Of a stretch of 22,536 nucleotides of DNA, positions 1 through 6,972 are shown one piece after another. The notes under the pieces were generated by a model. The model was given only the letters and a program-made list of their open reading frames with translations. It was not told the DNA's origin and did no database searches. This DNA comes from CAZGXQ01 sp964530195 (GTDB lineage Bacteria; Patescibacteriota; Minisyncoccia; Minisyncoccales; GBS-2), in assembly GCA_964530195.1 (NCBI GenBank), contig CAZGXQ010000044.1:1-22536 (forward strand), read 5' to 3'. Each line of letters opens with the position of its first letter. Positions within the stretch are counted from its first letter, which is position 1. A program made the translations under genes and the position numbers.

Positions 1-3000
1 TCTAAAATTTCTTCGACCTCTTCGCAAATTATTTTTGGAACCCCATCCTTTTCATCAACCCTTCCTTCAACTAAAATGATTTTATTTTCCTGGAATGCCT
101 CTGGATTTTTTATTAAAACTGAAGGAAAAACAACAACCTCTATTGAACTTTTTTCATCCTCTAATTTGGTAAAAAACATTGGTTTTCCATCACGGGTGAT
201 AACTTTTTTGATCGCAGAAATCACGCCCCCAACTTTGATGATTTTGCCTCTTAAATCTAATTTTTCGTAGATTTTTGAAATTGGAATTGCCTTTTTTTGC
301 AAAACCTCTTTAAATTCAGAAATCGGATGTGAATTAATATAAAGTCCTAAAAGTTCTTTTTCCCAAATTGCTTTTTGTTTTTGGGTAGCAGGTGTTGTGG
401 GTTTCAATCTAATTTGGGGTTGAAAACTCATCATATCGAAAAGTCCTTTTTGTCCTAAAGCTTTTCTTGCCTGATTTTCTTTATTCCACTCCAAAAGAGT
501 TTCCAAATTTGAGAGTAAAGTATTTCTTTCTTCAAACCTATCAAAAACACCAGCTTTAATTAAACTTTCTAAACTTTTTTTGTTTAATTCTTTAGATGGA
601 ATTCTATTCAAAAAGTCATCAATTGATTTAAAGGGACCCCCTCTTTTTCTTTCTTCCAAAATTGCTTCTACAGTGTTTTCGCCAACATTTTTTATTGCTA
701 GAAGTCCAAAACGAATCTGCTTTTTATCTGGGACCACGCTAAAATTTCTATAACTTTCGTTAATGTCAGGTCCCAAAACCTCAATTCCCATTTTTTTGCA
801 CTCTTCAATTAAAAATCCAATTCTTTCAACATCATTTTGTTCTGCAGTAAGCAAAGAAGCCATAAATTCTAAAGGAAAGTGAGCTTTCAAAAAAGCAGTT
901 TGATAAGCAATAATTGCATAAGCTGCAGCATGTGATCTATTGAATGAATATCTTGCAAAAGGTTCAAACCAATTCCAAATTCTAATAGCTACTTGATCTG
1001 GAATTTGATTTCTTTTACAACCCTCAATAAATTTTTCTCTTTGAGAATCGAGTAATTCCTTGATTTTTTTACCAATTGCCTTTCTTAGAACATCTGCTTC
1101 TCCTAAAGTAAAACCTGCCAGGTGCTGAGCAATTTGCATTACTTGTTCTTGGTAAATTAAAACTCCGTAAGTTGATTCTAAAATCGGTTTTAGTTTTGGA
1201 TGCAAGTATTCAATTTTCTTTTTTCCTCTTTTTCCAGCAATATAATCTGAAATGAACTGCATTGGACCTGGTCTATAAAGAGCTAGAATTGCAATTATAT
1301 CTTCAAGATTGTTCGGTTTTAACTCCCTTAAACATTTTCTCATTCCCTCAGATTCTAATTGGAAAACACCAACTGAGTTTCCTCTAGTCAAAAGTTGAAA
1401 AGTTTTTTTATCATCTAGTGGAATATTTTCAATATCAATTTGTTTTTTGTGAATTGCGTAAATTTTTCCAAGAGTATCTTCAATGATTGTTAAATTTTTT
1501 AGTCCTAAAAAGTCCATTTTCAAAAGTCCCAAATCTTCAATTGAATGCATTTCGTATTGAGTAACAATGGCTTCCTCATCCTGAGTTGGGTGCTGCAAAG
1601 GAACTATTTCATCTAAAGGATCTTTTGAAATTACTACTCCACAGGCATGGGTTGAGGCGTGTCTTGCGCATCCCTCTAGTTTTAGTGCCAAATCAATAAG
1701 CTTTCTCGCTTTCTCGTCGGTTTCATAAAATTGGCGAAATTCCATTACTTTTGCCAAGGCTTCATTTAGGGTTAAACCCTGGGGAATTGTTTTTGCAATT
1801 TTATCACAGTAAGAATAAGGATAACCCAAAACCCTTCCCACATCTCTCACCACAGCTCTTGCTGCCATTGTTCCAAAGGTAATAATTTGAGCTACTCTAT
1901 TTCTTCCATATTTTTGAGCAACATATTCTATGACTTCATCTCTTCTCCTGTCAGTAAAGTCTAGGTCAATGTCTGGAAGAGAAATACGTTCTGGATTAAG
2001 AAATCTTTCAAATAATAAATTGTATTTTAGGGGATCAATATTTGTAATTCCAAGGCAATAAGCTACTAAAGACCCCCCAACACTTCCTCTTCCCGGACCA
2101 ACAACGATTCTATTTTCTCTTGCCCATCTCACCACATCTTGAACAATTAAAAAATAAGAACTAAATCCAGTTTTTTCAATCACTTCTAGCTCATAATTTA
2201 ACCTTTGAATTACCTCATTTTTTGGTTTTTCCCCATATTTCTTCCTTAATCCCTCAAAACAGAGTTTTTTCAGATATTCGTTTGGTGAGGTATCGTCTGG
2301 AGTTTGAAAAGTTGGTAACTTTACTTTTCCTAACTCAAATTCAAAATTGCAAAGCGAAACTATTTTTTCTGTATTTTCAATTGCCTCAGGGATATTTTTG
2401 AAATTTTTTATCATTTCTTCAGGTTTTCTCAGAGAAAAATCATCTGCTCTCATTGTTAATCTTTCAGGATCGTTTGGATCAGCACCAGTATTAATGAGCA
2501 TTAAAATGTCTTGAGATTCTGCATCTTCGGGTCTTAAATAATGGGCATCGTTCGTAGCAACCAATGAAATTCCATATTTTTTTCCAATTTTTATTAAAGC
2601 TTCATTAACTATTTTTTGTTCTTTTATGTTTGGGTGATATTGTAATTCTAAATAAAAATTTTCTTTTCCAAAAATTTCCAAATACTTTAGAGCTGTTTTT
2701 TCAGCTTCCTCAAATTTCTTTTCCAAAATTAACCTTGGAATTTTCCCCTGAATACAAGCTGTTAGACAAATCAACCCTTCAGAGTGTTGAGCCAATAGAT
2801 CTTCGTCGATTCTGGGTTTGTAATAGAAACCTTCAAGGTAAGATTTTGTAATTAGTTTTACTAAATTTTTGTAACCTTGAAGATTTTTTACTAACAAAAC
2901 TAAGTGATATCGTTTATCATCAATTCCAACCCTCTTTTGATGCATTTTTTCAAACGCCAAATAAAGCTCAGCTCCAATAATTGGTTTAATCTTTCTTTCT

Positions 3001-3164
3001 TTTGCTTTTTTATAAAACTCTACCGCTCCATAAATTGCACCGTGATCAGTTAAAGCTATTGCGTCCATTCCTAAAATTTGACAATAATCCAAAAGATCAT
3101 CAATTTTTGGCAATCCATCTAAAAGAGAATAGTGGGAATGGACATGTAAGTGATAGAATTTCAT
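1..3164 (-). CDS. dnaE: DNA polymerase III alpha subunit (C-terminus cut by window edge)
   Basis: Catalytic subunit of the replicative DNA polymerase. My own reading of the minus strand from ATG at 3164 is open for about 1054 codons to the edge. It begins with a PHP domain (FYHLHVHSHYSLLDG, TDHG near 40, GAEL near 65, NDAH near 206). The palm carries PDIDLDF with the two catalytic aspartates at about D400 and D402. A helical region follows (YGVLIYQEQVM, YSFNRSHAAAYA), and an OB-fold-like segment near the edge (residues about 970-1050). It has no internal DEDD exonuclease, so it is DnaE type and not PolC. Usual DnaE proteins have about 1100-1200 residues, so probably only the extreme C-terminus is missing. 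All expected PHP metal-ligand positions appear filled. It is transcribed divergently from rpmF. Confidence 0.97.
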   Translation of the reverse strand, partial: MKFYHLHVHSHYSLLDGLPKIDDLLDYCQILGMDAIALTDHGAIYGAVEFYKKAKERKIKPIIGAELYLAFEKMHQKRVGIDDKRYHLVLLVKNLQGYKNLVKLITKSYLEGFYYKPRIDEDLLAQHSEGLICLTACIQGKIPRLILEKKFEEAEKTALKYLEIFGKENFYLELQYHPNIKEQKIVNEALIKIGKKYGISLVATNDAHYLRPEDAESQDILMLINTGADPNDPERLTMRADDFSLRKPEEMIKNFKNIPEAIENTEKIVSLCNFEFELGKVKLPTFQTPDDTSPNEYLKKLCFEGLRKKYGEKPKNEVIQRLNYELEVIEKTGFSSYFLIVQDVVRWARENRIVVGPGRGSVGGSLVAYCLGITNIDPLKYNLLFERFLNPERISLPDIDLDFTDRRRDEVIEYVAQKYGRNRVAQIITFGTMAARAVVRDVGRVLGYPYSYCDKIAKTIPQGLTLNEALAKVMEFRQFYETDEKARKLIDLALKLEGCARHASTHACGVVISKDPLDEIVPLQHPTQDEEAIVTQYEMHSIEDLGLLKMDFLGLKNLTIIEDTLGKIYAIHKKQIDIENIPLDDKKTFQLLTRGNSVGVFQLESEGMRKCLRELKPNNLEDIIAILALYRPGPMQFISDYIAGKRGKKKIEYLHPKLKPILESTYGVLIYQEQVMQIAQHLAGFTLGEADVLRKAIGKKIKELLDSQREKFIEGCKRNQIPDQVAIRIWNWFEPFARYSFNRSHAAAYAIIAYQTAFLKAHFPLEFMASLLTAEQNDVERIGFLIEECKKMGIEVLGPDINESYRNFSVVPDKKQIRFGLLAIKNVGENTVEAILEERKRGGPFKSIDDFLNRIPSKELNKKSLESLIKAGVFDRFEERNTLLSNLETLLEWNKENQARKALGQKGLFDMMSFQPQIRLKPTTPATQKQKAIWEKELLGLYINSHPISEFKEVLQKKAIPISKIYEKLDLRGKIIKVGGVISAIKKVITRDGKPMFFTKLEDEKSSIEVVVFPSVLIKNPEAFQENKIILVEGRVDEKDGVPKIICEEVEEIL

Positions 3165-3176
3165 AAAAGTTATTTT

Positions 3177-3205
3177 ATTTTAACTCTTTTAAACTCTAGA
3201 ATCAA
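3177..3205 (-). promoter_or_regulatory. sigma-70-type promoter of dnaE
   Basis: On the minus strand TTGATT (3205-3200), a 17-base spacer and TAAAAT (3182-3177). The predicted transcript start is near 3170, only about 6 bases before the dnaE ATG at 3164, with no ribosome binding site between. Prediction from sequence only. Confidence 0.6.
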
Positions 3206-3207
3206 TC

Positions 3208-3235
3208 TTGATTTTTTGGTATTCTTTGATAAAAT
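3208..3235 (+). promoter_or_regulatory. sigma-70-type promoter of the rpmF-nusB-rnc-rpsP run
   Basis: TTGATT (3208-3213), a 16-base spacer and TAAAAT (3230-3235). It is back to back with the dnaE promoter: the two -35 boxes are only 2 bases apart. The start would fall near 3242, about 8 bases before the rpmF ATG, again giving a nearly leaderless mRNA. Confidence 0.6.
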
Positions 3236-3249
3236 ATAACATAAATTTC

Positions 3250-3480
3250 ATGGCTGTTCCAAAAAAAAGAACATCAAAATCAAGACAGAGAAAAAGAAGA
3301 GCTCAAATTAAATTAGAAGTTCCAAATTTTGCAAAATGCCCAAATTGTGGTCAAGAGAAATTACCTCATGTAGTTTGTCCTGCTTGTGGGTTTTATAAAA
3401 ATAAAACGGTAATTGAGGTTTCGAAGAAAGACAAAGAAAAGAAAAAAAAGAAGGGAGAGGAAAAGATAAAAAAAGAATAA
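3250..3480 (+). CDS. rpmF: 50S ribosomal protein L32
   Basis: Component of the large ribosomal subunit. The 76-residue product starts MAVPKKRTSKSRQRKRRAQ, the usual L32 N-terminus. It has a zinc ribbon with two CxxC pairs (CPNCG near residue 33, CPACG near 47) and then a lysine/glutamate-rich tail that is longer than in many L32 proteins. I chose ATG 3250 and not an in-frame upstream start at 3208, because the family N-terminus begins at MAVPKK and the upstream start lies inside the promoter. It is the first gene of a plus-strand run with nusB 9 bases downstream. There is no Shine-Dalgarno sequence before the ATG. Confidence 0.96.
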   Translation: MAVPKKRTSKSRQRKRRAQIKLEVPNFAKCPNCGQEKLPHVVCPACGFYKNKTVIEVSKKDKEKKKKKGEEKIKKE

Positions 3481-3489
3481 ATCAAATTT

Positions 3490-3918
3490 ATGTCAGCTAG
3501 ACACTTGGCAAGATGTATTGCAATGCAGACTCTTTATGAGTGGGATTTTTTTGATAAAAAAAAGAATTTAAATGAAATTGCTGAAAGAAATATCAAAGAG
3601 TTTGGTCCAGATTTGAGAGAAAAAAAATTTGTTTTTGAATTGATAAACGGGGTAAAAGAACATTTATCGGAAATTGATGAGGTAATAAAAAGCGCAGCCC
3701 CCTCTTGGCCATTAGAACAAATTGGGATGGTGGAAAGAAATATTTTAAGATTAGGGCTTTATGAATTGTTGTTTGGGGACAAAAAAGCTGTTCCACCAAA
3801 GGTTGCGATTGATGAAGCGATTGAGTTAGCCAAAGCTTTTGGAGGAGAAAGTTCTGGAAAATTTGTTAATGGGGTTTTGGGGGCAGTTTATAGAGAAATG
3901 CAAAATGAAAAACTTTGA
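3490..3918 (+). CDS. nusB: transcription antitermination protein NusB
   Basis: RNA-binding helical protein that joins NusE (S10) on boxA RNA in rRNA antitermination complexes. The 142-residue product has the normal family length. It begins with the typical basic helix (SARHLARCIAMQTLYEWDF), and it has the conserved C-terminal part PPKVAIDEAIELAKAFGGESSGKFVNGVLGAV. The end overlaps the start of rnc by 14 bases, which points to translational coupling. No Shine-Dalgarno sequence is present. The order L32, NusB, RNase III makes a small ribosome-synthesis operon. Confidence 0.95.
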   Translation: MSARHLARCIAMQTLYEWDFFDKKKNLNEIAERNIKEFGPDLREKKFVFELINGVKEHLSEIDEVIKSAAPSWPLEQIGMVERNILRLGLYELLFGDKKAVPPKVAIDEAIELAKAFGGESSGKFVNGVLGAVYREMQNEKL

Positions 3919-4594
3919 TCTTCTTGAAAAAAAATTAAATATAAATTTTAAAGATAAAGACCTCTTAATTACTGCATTTTGTCATCGCTCTTTTTTAAAT
4001 GAAAATCCAGATTTTCCTTTATCTCATAACGAAAGATTGGAATTTTTAGGTGATGCAGTTTTAGAATTAGTGGTAACTGAGTATCTTTACAAAAACTATC
4101 CTCAAAAAAATGAAGGAGAGCTCACTAATTGGAGAGCTGCATTAGTGAATGCAAGAATGCTTTCTGAAATTGCAAAAGATTTAGGTTTTAATGACTTTTT
4201 GCTTTTATCTCGTGGAGAAGAAAAAGAAACGGGCAAGGGAAGGATGTATATTTTAGCTAACACATTTGAAGCTTTTATTGGGGCTCTTTACCTTGACCAA
4301 GGTTATAAAATTTGCAAAGATTTTATCGAAAGATATTTAATTGTAAAATTGCCAGAGATAATTGAAAAAGGACTTTTCAAAGATGCAAAAAGTAGATTTC
4401 AAGAAGAGGCACAAGAAAGAGTTGGAATTACTCCAACATATAAAGTATTAGAAGAATTCGGGCCAGATCACGCAAAACACTTTATAGTAGGAGTCTTTCT
4501 TAAAGATGAGTTGGTAGCAAAGGGAGAAGGTTCCTCAAAACAAGAAGCAGAATTGGAGGCAGCAAAAAAGGCATTAGAAATTAAAGGTTGGTAA
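3905..4594 (+). CDS. rnc: ribonuclease III
   Basis: Endonuclease that cuts double-stranded RNA, chiefly in rRNA precursor processing. The product is 229 residues with ATG 3905 as start. The frame is open further upstream, but there it lies inside nusB and lacks family similarity. The signature NERLEFLGD (42-50) supplies acidic residues E43, E46 and D50. A second catalytic segment, NTFEAFIGALYLDQG (119-133), supplies E122, but the position equivalent to E. coli D114 is Asn (N119). The C-terminal dsRNA-binding domain (about 160-227) is complete, with the GxGxSKQEAE motif. The start lies within the last 14 bases of nusB, so translation is probably coupled. Confidence 0.96.
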   Translation: MKNFDLLEKKLNINFKDKDLLITAFCHRSFLNENPDFPLSHNERLEFLGDAVLELVVTEYLYKNYPQKNEGELTNWRAALVNARMLSEIAKDLGFNDFLLLSRGEEKETGKGRMYILANTFEAFIGALYLDQGYKICKDFIERYLIVKLPEIIEKGLFKDAKSRFQEEAQERVGITPTYKVLEEFGPDHAKHFIVGVFLKDELVAKGEGSSKQEAELEAAKKALEIKGW

Positions 4595-4644
4595 AATTAG
4601 CTAAAACCTAAAGGCTAATCTCTAATACCTAAAAAGCTAAAACT

Positions 4645-4932
4645 ATGTTGGCAATTAGGTTTTTTAGAACCGGAAGAAAAAATCAACCATCTTTTAAAAT
4701 AGTTGTCACAGATAAAAAAAACCCTCCTCGTGGAGGAAGATTTGTTGAAGAAGTAGGGTTTTGGAATCCTTTAACTAAAGAAAAAGTACTAAAATCAGAA
4801 AGAATTAAATATTGGCTGTCAGTGGGAGCAAAACCCTCAGAAAGCGTTTATAATTTATTGGTTGAAGAAAAAATCATTCAAGGAGAAAAAATAAAAAAGC
4901 ACAAAGAGAAAAAAGTTTTGCAAAAGTCTTGA
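4645..4932 (+). CDS. rpsP: 30S ribosomal protein S16
   Basis: Small-subunit assembly protein. The 95-residue product matches the family along its length: MLAIRFFRTGRKNQPSFKIVV at the start, GGRFVEEVGFWNP near residues 31-43, and a lysine-rich tail. It is 50 bases after rnc, with no Shine-Dalgarno sequence. Its stop codon (TGA, 4930-4932) lies inside the -35 box of the next promoter. The classical order rpsP-khpA-rimM-trmD-rplS is only partly kept here: rimM and rplS are missing. Confidence 0.96.
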   Translation: MLAIRFFRTGRKNQPSFKIVVTDKKNPPRGGRFVEEVGFWNPLTKEKVLKSERIKYWLSVGAKPSESVYNLLVEEKIIQGEKIKKHKEKKVLQKS

Positions 4933-4957
4933 CAATAAAATTTTAATTTGCTAAAAT
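4929..4957 (+). promoter_or_regulatory. strong sigma-70-type promoter upstream of khpA
   Basis: A perfect TTGACA (4929-4934), a 17-base spacer and TAAAAT (4952-4957). The -35 box contains the rpsP stop codon. The predicted start near 4964 gives a leader of about 110 bases before khpA, the longest of the predicted leaders apart from the rplJ one. Confidence 0.7.
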
Positions 4958-4976
4958 AGTAAACAGCACCAAATGG

Positions 4977-5029
4977 TCCCTAGAAAAGGAAGAAATTCAA
5001 GAATTTAAAGAACTTCCAGAATCTGGGGA
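4977..5029 (+). other. possible structured RNA leader of khpA
   Basis: Nested complementary segments lie between the promoter and khpA. TCCCTAGA (4977-4984) pairs with TCTGGGGA (5022-5029) with one G-U pair. GGAAG (4988-4992) pairs with CTTCC (5013-5017). AAATT (4993-4997) pairs with AATTT (5002-5006) around a CAAG loop. I do not recognise a known family. The same bases can be read as an open frame (4947-5048) without a usual start codon, so a decayed or unusual small ORF is an alternative. Confidence 0.35.
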
Positions 5030-5074
5030 AAAAGGTCGAATTACTTGAAAAAAATAGATTAAAAAGAACAAAAA

Positions 5075-5368
5075 ATGGCTGAAAAAACTCCGGCTTATCA
5101 AGCCTTCCTAGAATATGTGATCAAATCTTTAGTAGATCATCCAGATGATGTAAGAATTGAAAGAAAGATAGATGAGATGGGAGTGTTGCTTTCTGTGAGA
5201 ATAAATCAAGAAGATATGGGACAGGTGATTGGAAAGGGAGGAGCGACAATTAAGGCTATCAGAAATTTAGTTAAGATAATTGGAATGAAAAATAGAGCAA
5301 GAGTGAATTTGAAGTTAGAAGAGCCAGTAAAGAAAGAAGGTTCTGGAGTTGAGGATTTAAAGATCTAA
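5075..5368 (+). CDS. khpA: KH-domain RNA-binding protein (KhpA/YlqC family)
   Basis: Small RNA-binding protein, 97 residues. The KH signature GQVIGKGGATIKAIRNLV (about 49-66) with its GKGG loop is clear. The N-terminal helix (AFLEYVIKSLVDHPDDV) is typical of the KhpA/YlqC family that follows rpsP in many bacteria. In Gram-positive bacteria KhpA works with KhpB on RNA stability and cell-wall growth control; that role is family knowledge, not shown here. It sits between its own strong promoter and a terminator, so it can be made as a single-gene transcript. There is no Shine-Dalgarno sequence before ATG 5075. Confidence 0.93.
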   Translation: MAEKTPAYQAFLEYVIKSLVDHPDDVRIERKIDEMGVLLSVRINQEDMGQVIGKGGATIKAIRNLVKIIGMKNRARVNLKLEEPVKKEGSGVEDLKI

Positions 5369-5393
5369 CTTGGAAGGCTTTCATACTAGAAAA

Positions 5394-5430
5394 AACGGTG
5401 CTATCATTAAAAGGTAGCGCCGTTTTATTT
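5394..5430 (+). terminator. rho-independent terminator after khpA, abutting trmD
   Basis: AACGGTGCTATC (5394-5405) and GGTAGCGCCGTT (5413-5424) form a 12-bp stem with two G-U pairs around the loop ATTAAAA. TTATTTT follows. The stem ends 7 bases before the trmD ATG at 5432, so it either separates khpA from trmD or acts as a structured leader of trmD. Confidence 0.75.
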
Positions 5431-5431
5431 T

Positions 5432-6103
5432 ATGATTTTTGATATTTTAACAATCTTTCCAAAACTTTTTGATTGCTTTTTGAATGAATCATTCATAAAA
5501 AAAGCCCAAGAAAAGGGGTTAATTAAAATTCGGGTTCATAACTTAAGAGATTTTACTTTCGATAAACACAAAAATGTGGACGACAGACCTTATGGAGGAG
5601 GATTGGGAATGGTTTTGAAAATTGAGCCAATTTATCGAGCAATAAAAGAAATTAAATCAAAAGTTAAAACAAAAAAATCAAAGATAATTTTGTTTACTCC
5701 AAGGGGAAAGCAATTTACTCAAAAGATGGCATATCAATTATCAAAAATGAAGCACTTAATTTTAATTTGTGGGCGCTACGAAGGAGTAGATGAGAGAGTG
5801 GCAAAATATATTGCAGATTTGAAAATTTCGATCGGTCCTTATGATTTAATGGGTGGGGAAGTACCAGCAATGGTACTTATTGAAACAATTTCAAGGTTAA
5901 TTCCTGGAGTTTTGGGGAAACCTCAGTTTTTAAAAGAAAGATTACTGAAAGGAGGTAAATTTGTTGAATACCCCCAATATACCCGACCTGCAGTCTTTTC
6001 ACCCAAAAAAGGAATAGAATGGAAGGTTCCAAAGGTTTTGCTTTCTGGAAATCATCAAAAAATTAAAGAGTGGAGGGAAAAACATAAAATAGTTATTGAA
6101 TAA
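5432..6103 (+). CDS. trmD: tRNA (guanine-N1-)-methyltransferase TrmD
   Basis: Adds the m1G37 methyl group next to the anticodon, using S-adenosylmethionine, which prevents frameshifting. The 223-residue product shows the SPOUT knot signatures: DDRPYGGGLGM (50-60), LICGRYEGVDERV (111-123), SIGPYDLMGGEVPAMVLIE (133-151) and LSGNHQKIKEWR (204-215). R155 (SRLIPGVLG) matches the conserved arginine. The EDSF motif holding the general-base Asp (E. coli D169) instead reads KERL near residues 168-171. It is shorter than E. coli TrmD (255), mainly at the C-terminus. The start gives the family N-terminus (MIFDILTIFP) and has a hairpin just upstream. The stop overlaps the tRNA-Tyr promoter. Confidence 0.95.
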   Translation: MIFDILTIFPKLFDCFLNESFIKKAQEKGLIKIRVHNLRDFTFDKHKNVDDRPYGGGLGMVLKIEPIYRAIKEIKSKVKTKKSKIILFTPRGKQFTQKMAYQLSKMKHLILICGRYEGVDERVAKYIADLKISIGPYDLMGGEVPAMVLIETISRLIPGVLGKPQFLKERLLKGGKFVEYPQYTRPAVFSPKKGIEWKVPKVLLSGNHQKIKEWREKHKIVIE

Positions 6104-6124
6104 AAACCTCTTTTTTTGTAAAAT
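6096..6124 (+). promoter_or_regulatory. sigma-70-type promoter of tRNA-Tyr
   Basis: TTGAAT (6096-6101), a 17-base spacer and TAAAAT (6119-6124). The -35 box overlaps the trmD stop codon (6101-6103). The predicted start near 6131 is about 9 bases before the mature tRNA. Confidence 0.6.
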
Positions 6125-6139
6125 AATTTCAAGATCTTT

Positions 6140-6224
6140 GGGTAGGTGGCGGAGTAGACAAACGCACCAGTCTGTAAAACTGGTGGCCGATTGGCCTTCG
6201 CAGGTGCAAATCCTGCCCTACCCA
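6140..6224 (+). tRNA. tRNA-Tyr (anticodon GTA)
   Basis: An 85-base class II tRNA. The acceptor GGGTAGG pairs with CCTACCC, the anticodon arm is CCAGT-CTGTAAA-ACTGG, the long variable arm has GGCC-GATT-GGCC, and the T stem is GCAGG/CCTGC. CCA is not encoded. Two core positions deviate: the D loop has A where G18 is expected, and the T loop reads TGCAAAT, giving G instead of U55. Only 34 bases separate it from the next gene. Confidence 0.95.
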
Positions 6225-6243
6225 CAAAATCAAAGCTCTTTAA

Positions 6244-6251
6244 AAGGAGGT
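6244..6251 (+). promoter_or_regulatory. strong Shine-Dalgarno sequence of the HAD-like gene
   Basis: AAGGAGGT lies 7 bases before ATG 6259. It is the only near-perfect ribosome binding site before a gene in this window. It decides for ATG 6259 over the in-frame GTG at 6250, which overlaps it. Confidence 0.85.
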
Positions 6252-6258
6252 GAAAAAA

Positions 6259-6972
6259 ATGAGAGTAGTGATGGATTTTGATGGAACTTTAGCTGGAGGT
6301 TTTTCAATAGAAAGAAAAGCTTTTTTAAAGATAGTCTTTCCTTTTGCGAGAACCAAGATAGGAAAAAAAATTTATCTTTCAAGGAAACCAAATATAATTG
6401 GGTTAAAGCTTCTAAATGAGTTACAAGAGAAAAACGCTGAAATTATCATCCTTTCTGGATTTTGGATTCCAGAATTGATTGAAAAGTGGCTAAAAGATCG
6501 TGGAATAATTTGTGAAAAAATCATCGCAAATACTCAACGTGAACCAGCTATTCCTTTTAAGTTAAGATGGCTAGCAAAACTAAATCCAGATATTGTGATT
6601 GATAACAATTTAAAAGTTATCAAAGATTGGAATTTGTTTTGTGAAGGGAAGATAGAAAAAATTGGAAACATTTTTGTATGGCAAAGAAAAGAACTTTGGA
6701 TCGGAAAAGTAAAAATGAGAGTTTTAAATACTCCTGTGCTTTTTTCTTTTGCTCCTCTCTTGTATCGCTCTTATTTTCTCTTAATGGAAACTGAAGACGA
6801 ATTTTGGCCTCAAATAAGTACTGAAAGAGATCCTCAATTTTTTTTGTTTTTGGCTCCCTTCGGTGTGTTAAGTTTTGATGTGCAAGAAAAGAGCGCCCTA
6901 TTTTTAATTGATCCAACGAAAAATCCTTTTGAGGTTGGGAAAAAATTAATAAGAATTTTTGGTGGCCTCTAA
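6259..6972 (+). CDS. HAD-like protein with unrecognised C-terminal half
   Basis: The 237-residue product has HAD-superfamily motifs in its first half. Motif I is DFDGT with nucleophile D6 and D8, motif II has S66 in ILSGF, K101 may be motif III, and motif IV is D111/D115 in DIVIDNN. This suggests a phosphatase or phosphotransferase with an unknown substrate. The catalytic set looks complete, but the cap region is short. Residues from about 125 to 237 (aromatic-rich, with FFLFLAPFGVLSFD) match nothing I know. It may be an interaction or accessory domain. It follows tRNA-Tyr by 34 bases and is preceded by a strong Shine-Dalgarno sequence, unlike its neighbours. Its stop codon lies in the loop of a terminator hairpin, so it probably closes the tRNA-Tyr transcript. 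Confidence 0.75.
   Translation: MRVVMDFDGTLAGGFSIERKAFLKIVFPFARTKIGKKIYLSRKPNIIGLKLLNELQEKNAEIIILSGFWIPELIEKWLKDRGIICEKIIANTQREPAIPFKLRWLAKLNPDIVIDNNLKVIKDWNLFCEGKIEKIGNIFVWQRKELWIGKVKMRVLNTPVLFSFAPLLYRSYFLLMETEDEFWPQISTERDPQFFLFLAPFGVLSFDVQEKSALFLIDPTKNPFEVGKKLIRIFGGL

Noticed and set aside
3839..3904. Upstream extension of the rnc frame
   Set aside because: It lies inside nusB, gives residues without family similarity, and ATG 3905 gives the normal RNase III length.
4595..4644. Imperfect CTAAAACCTAAA-like repeats between rnc and rpsP, with an ATTAGC/GCTAAT inverted repeat
   Set aside because: Only about two and a half degenerate copies of low complexity, no U-run and no link to a known element; likely drift in AT-rich spacer.
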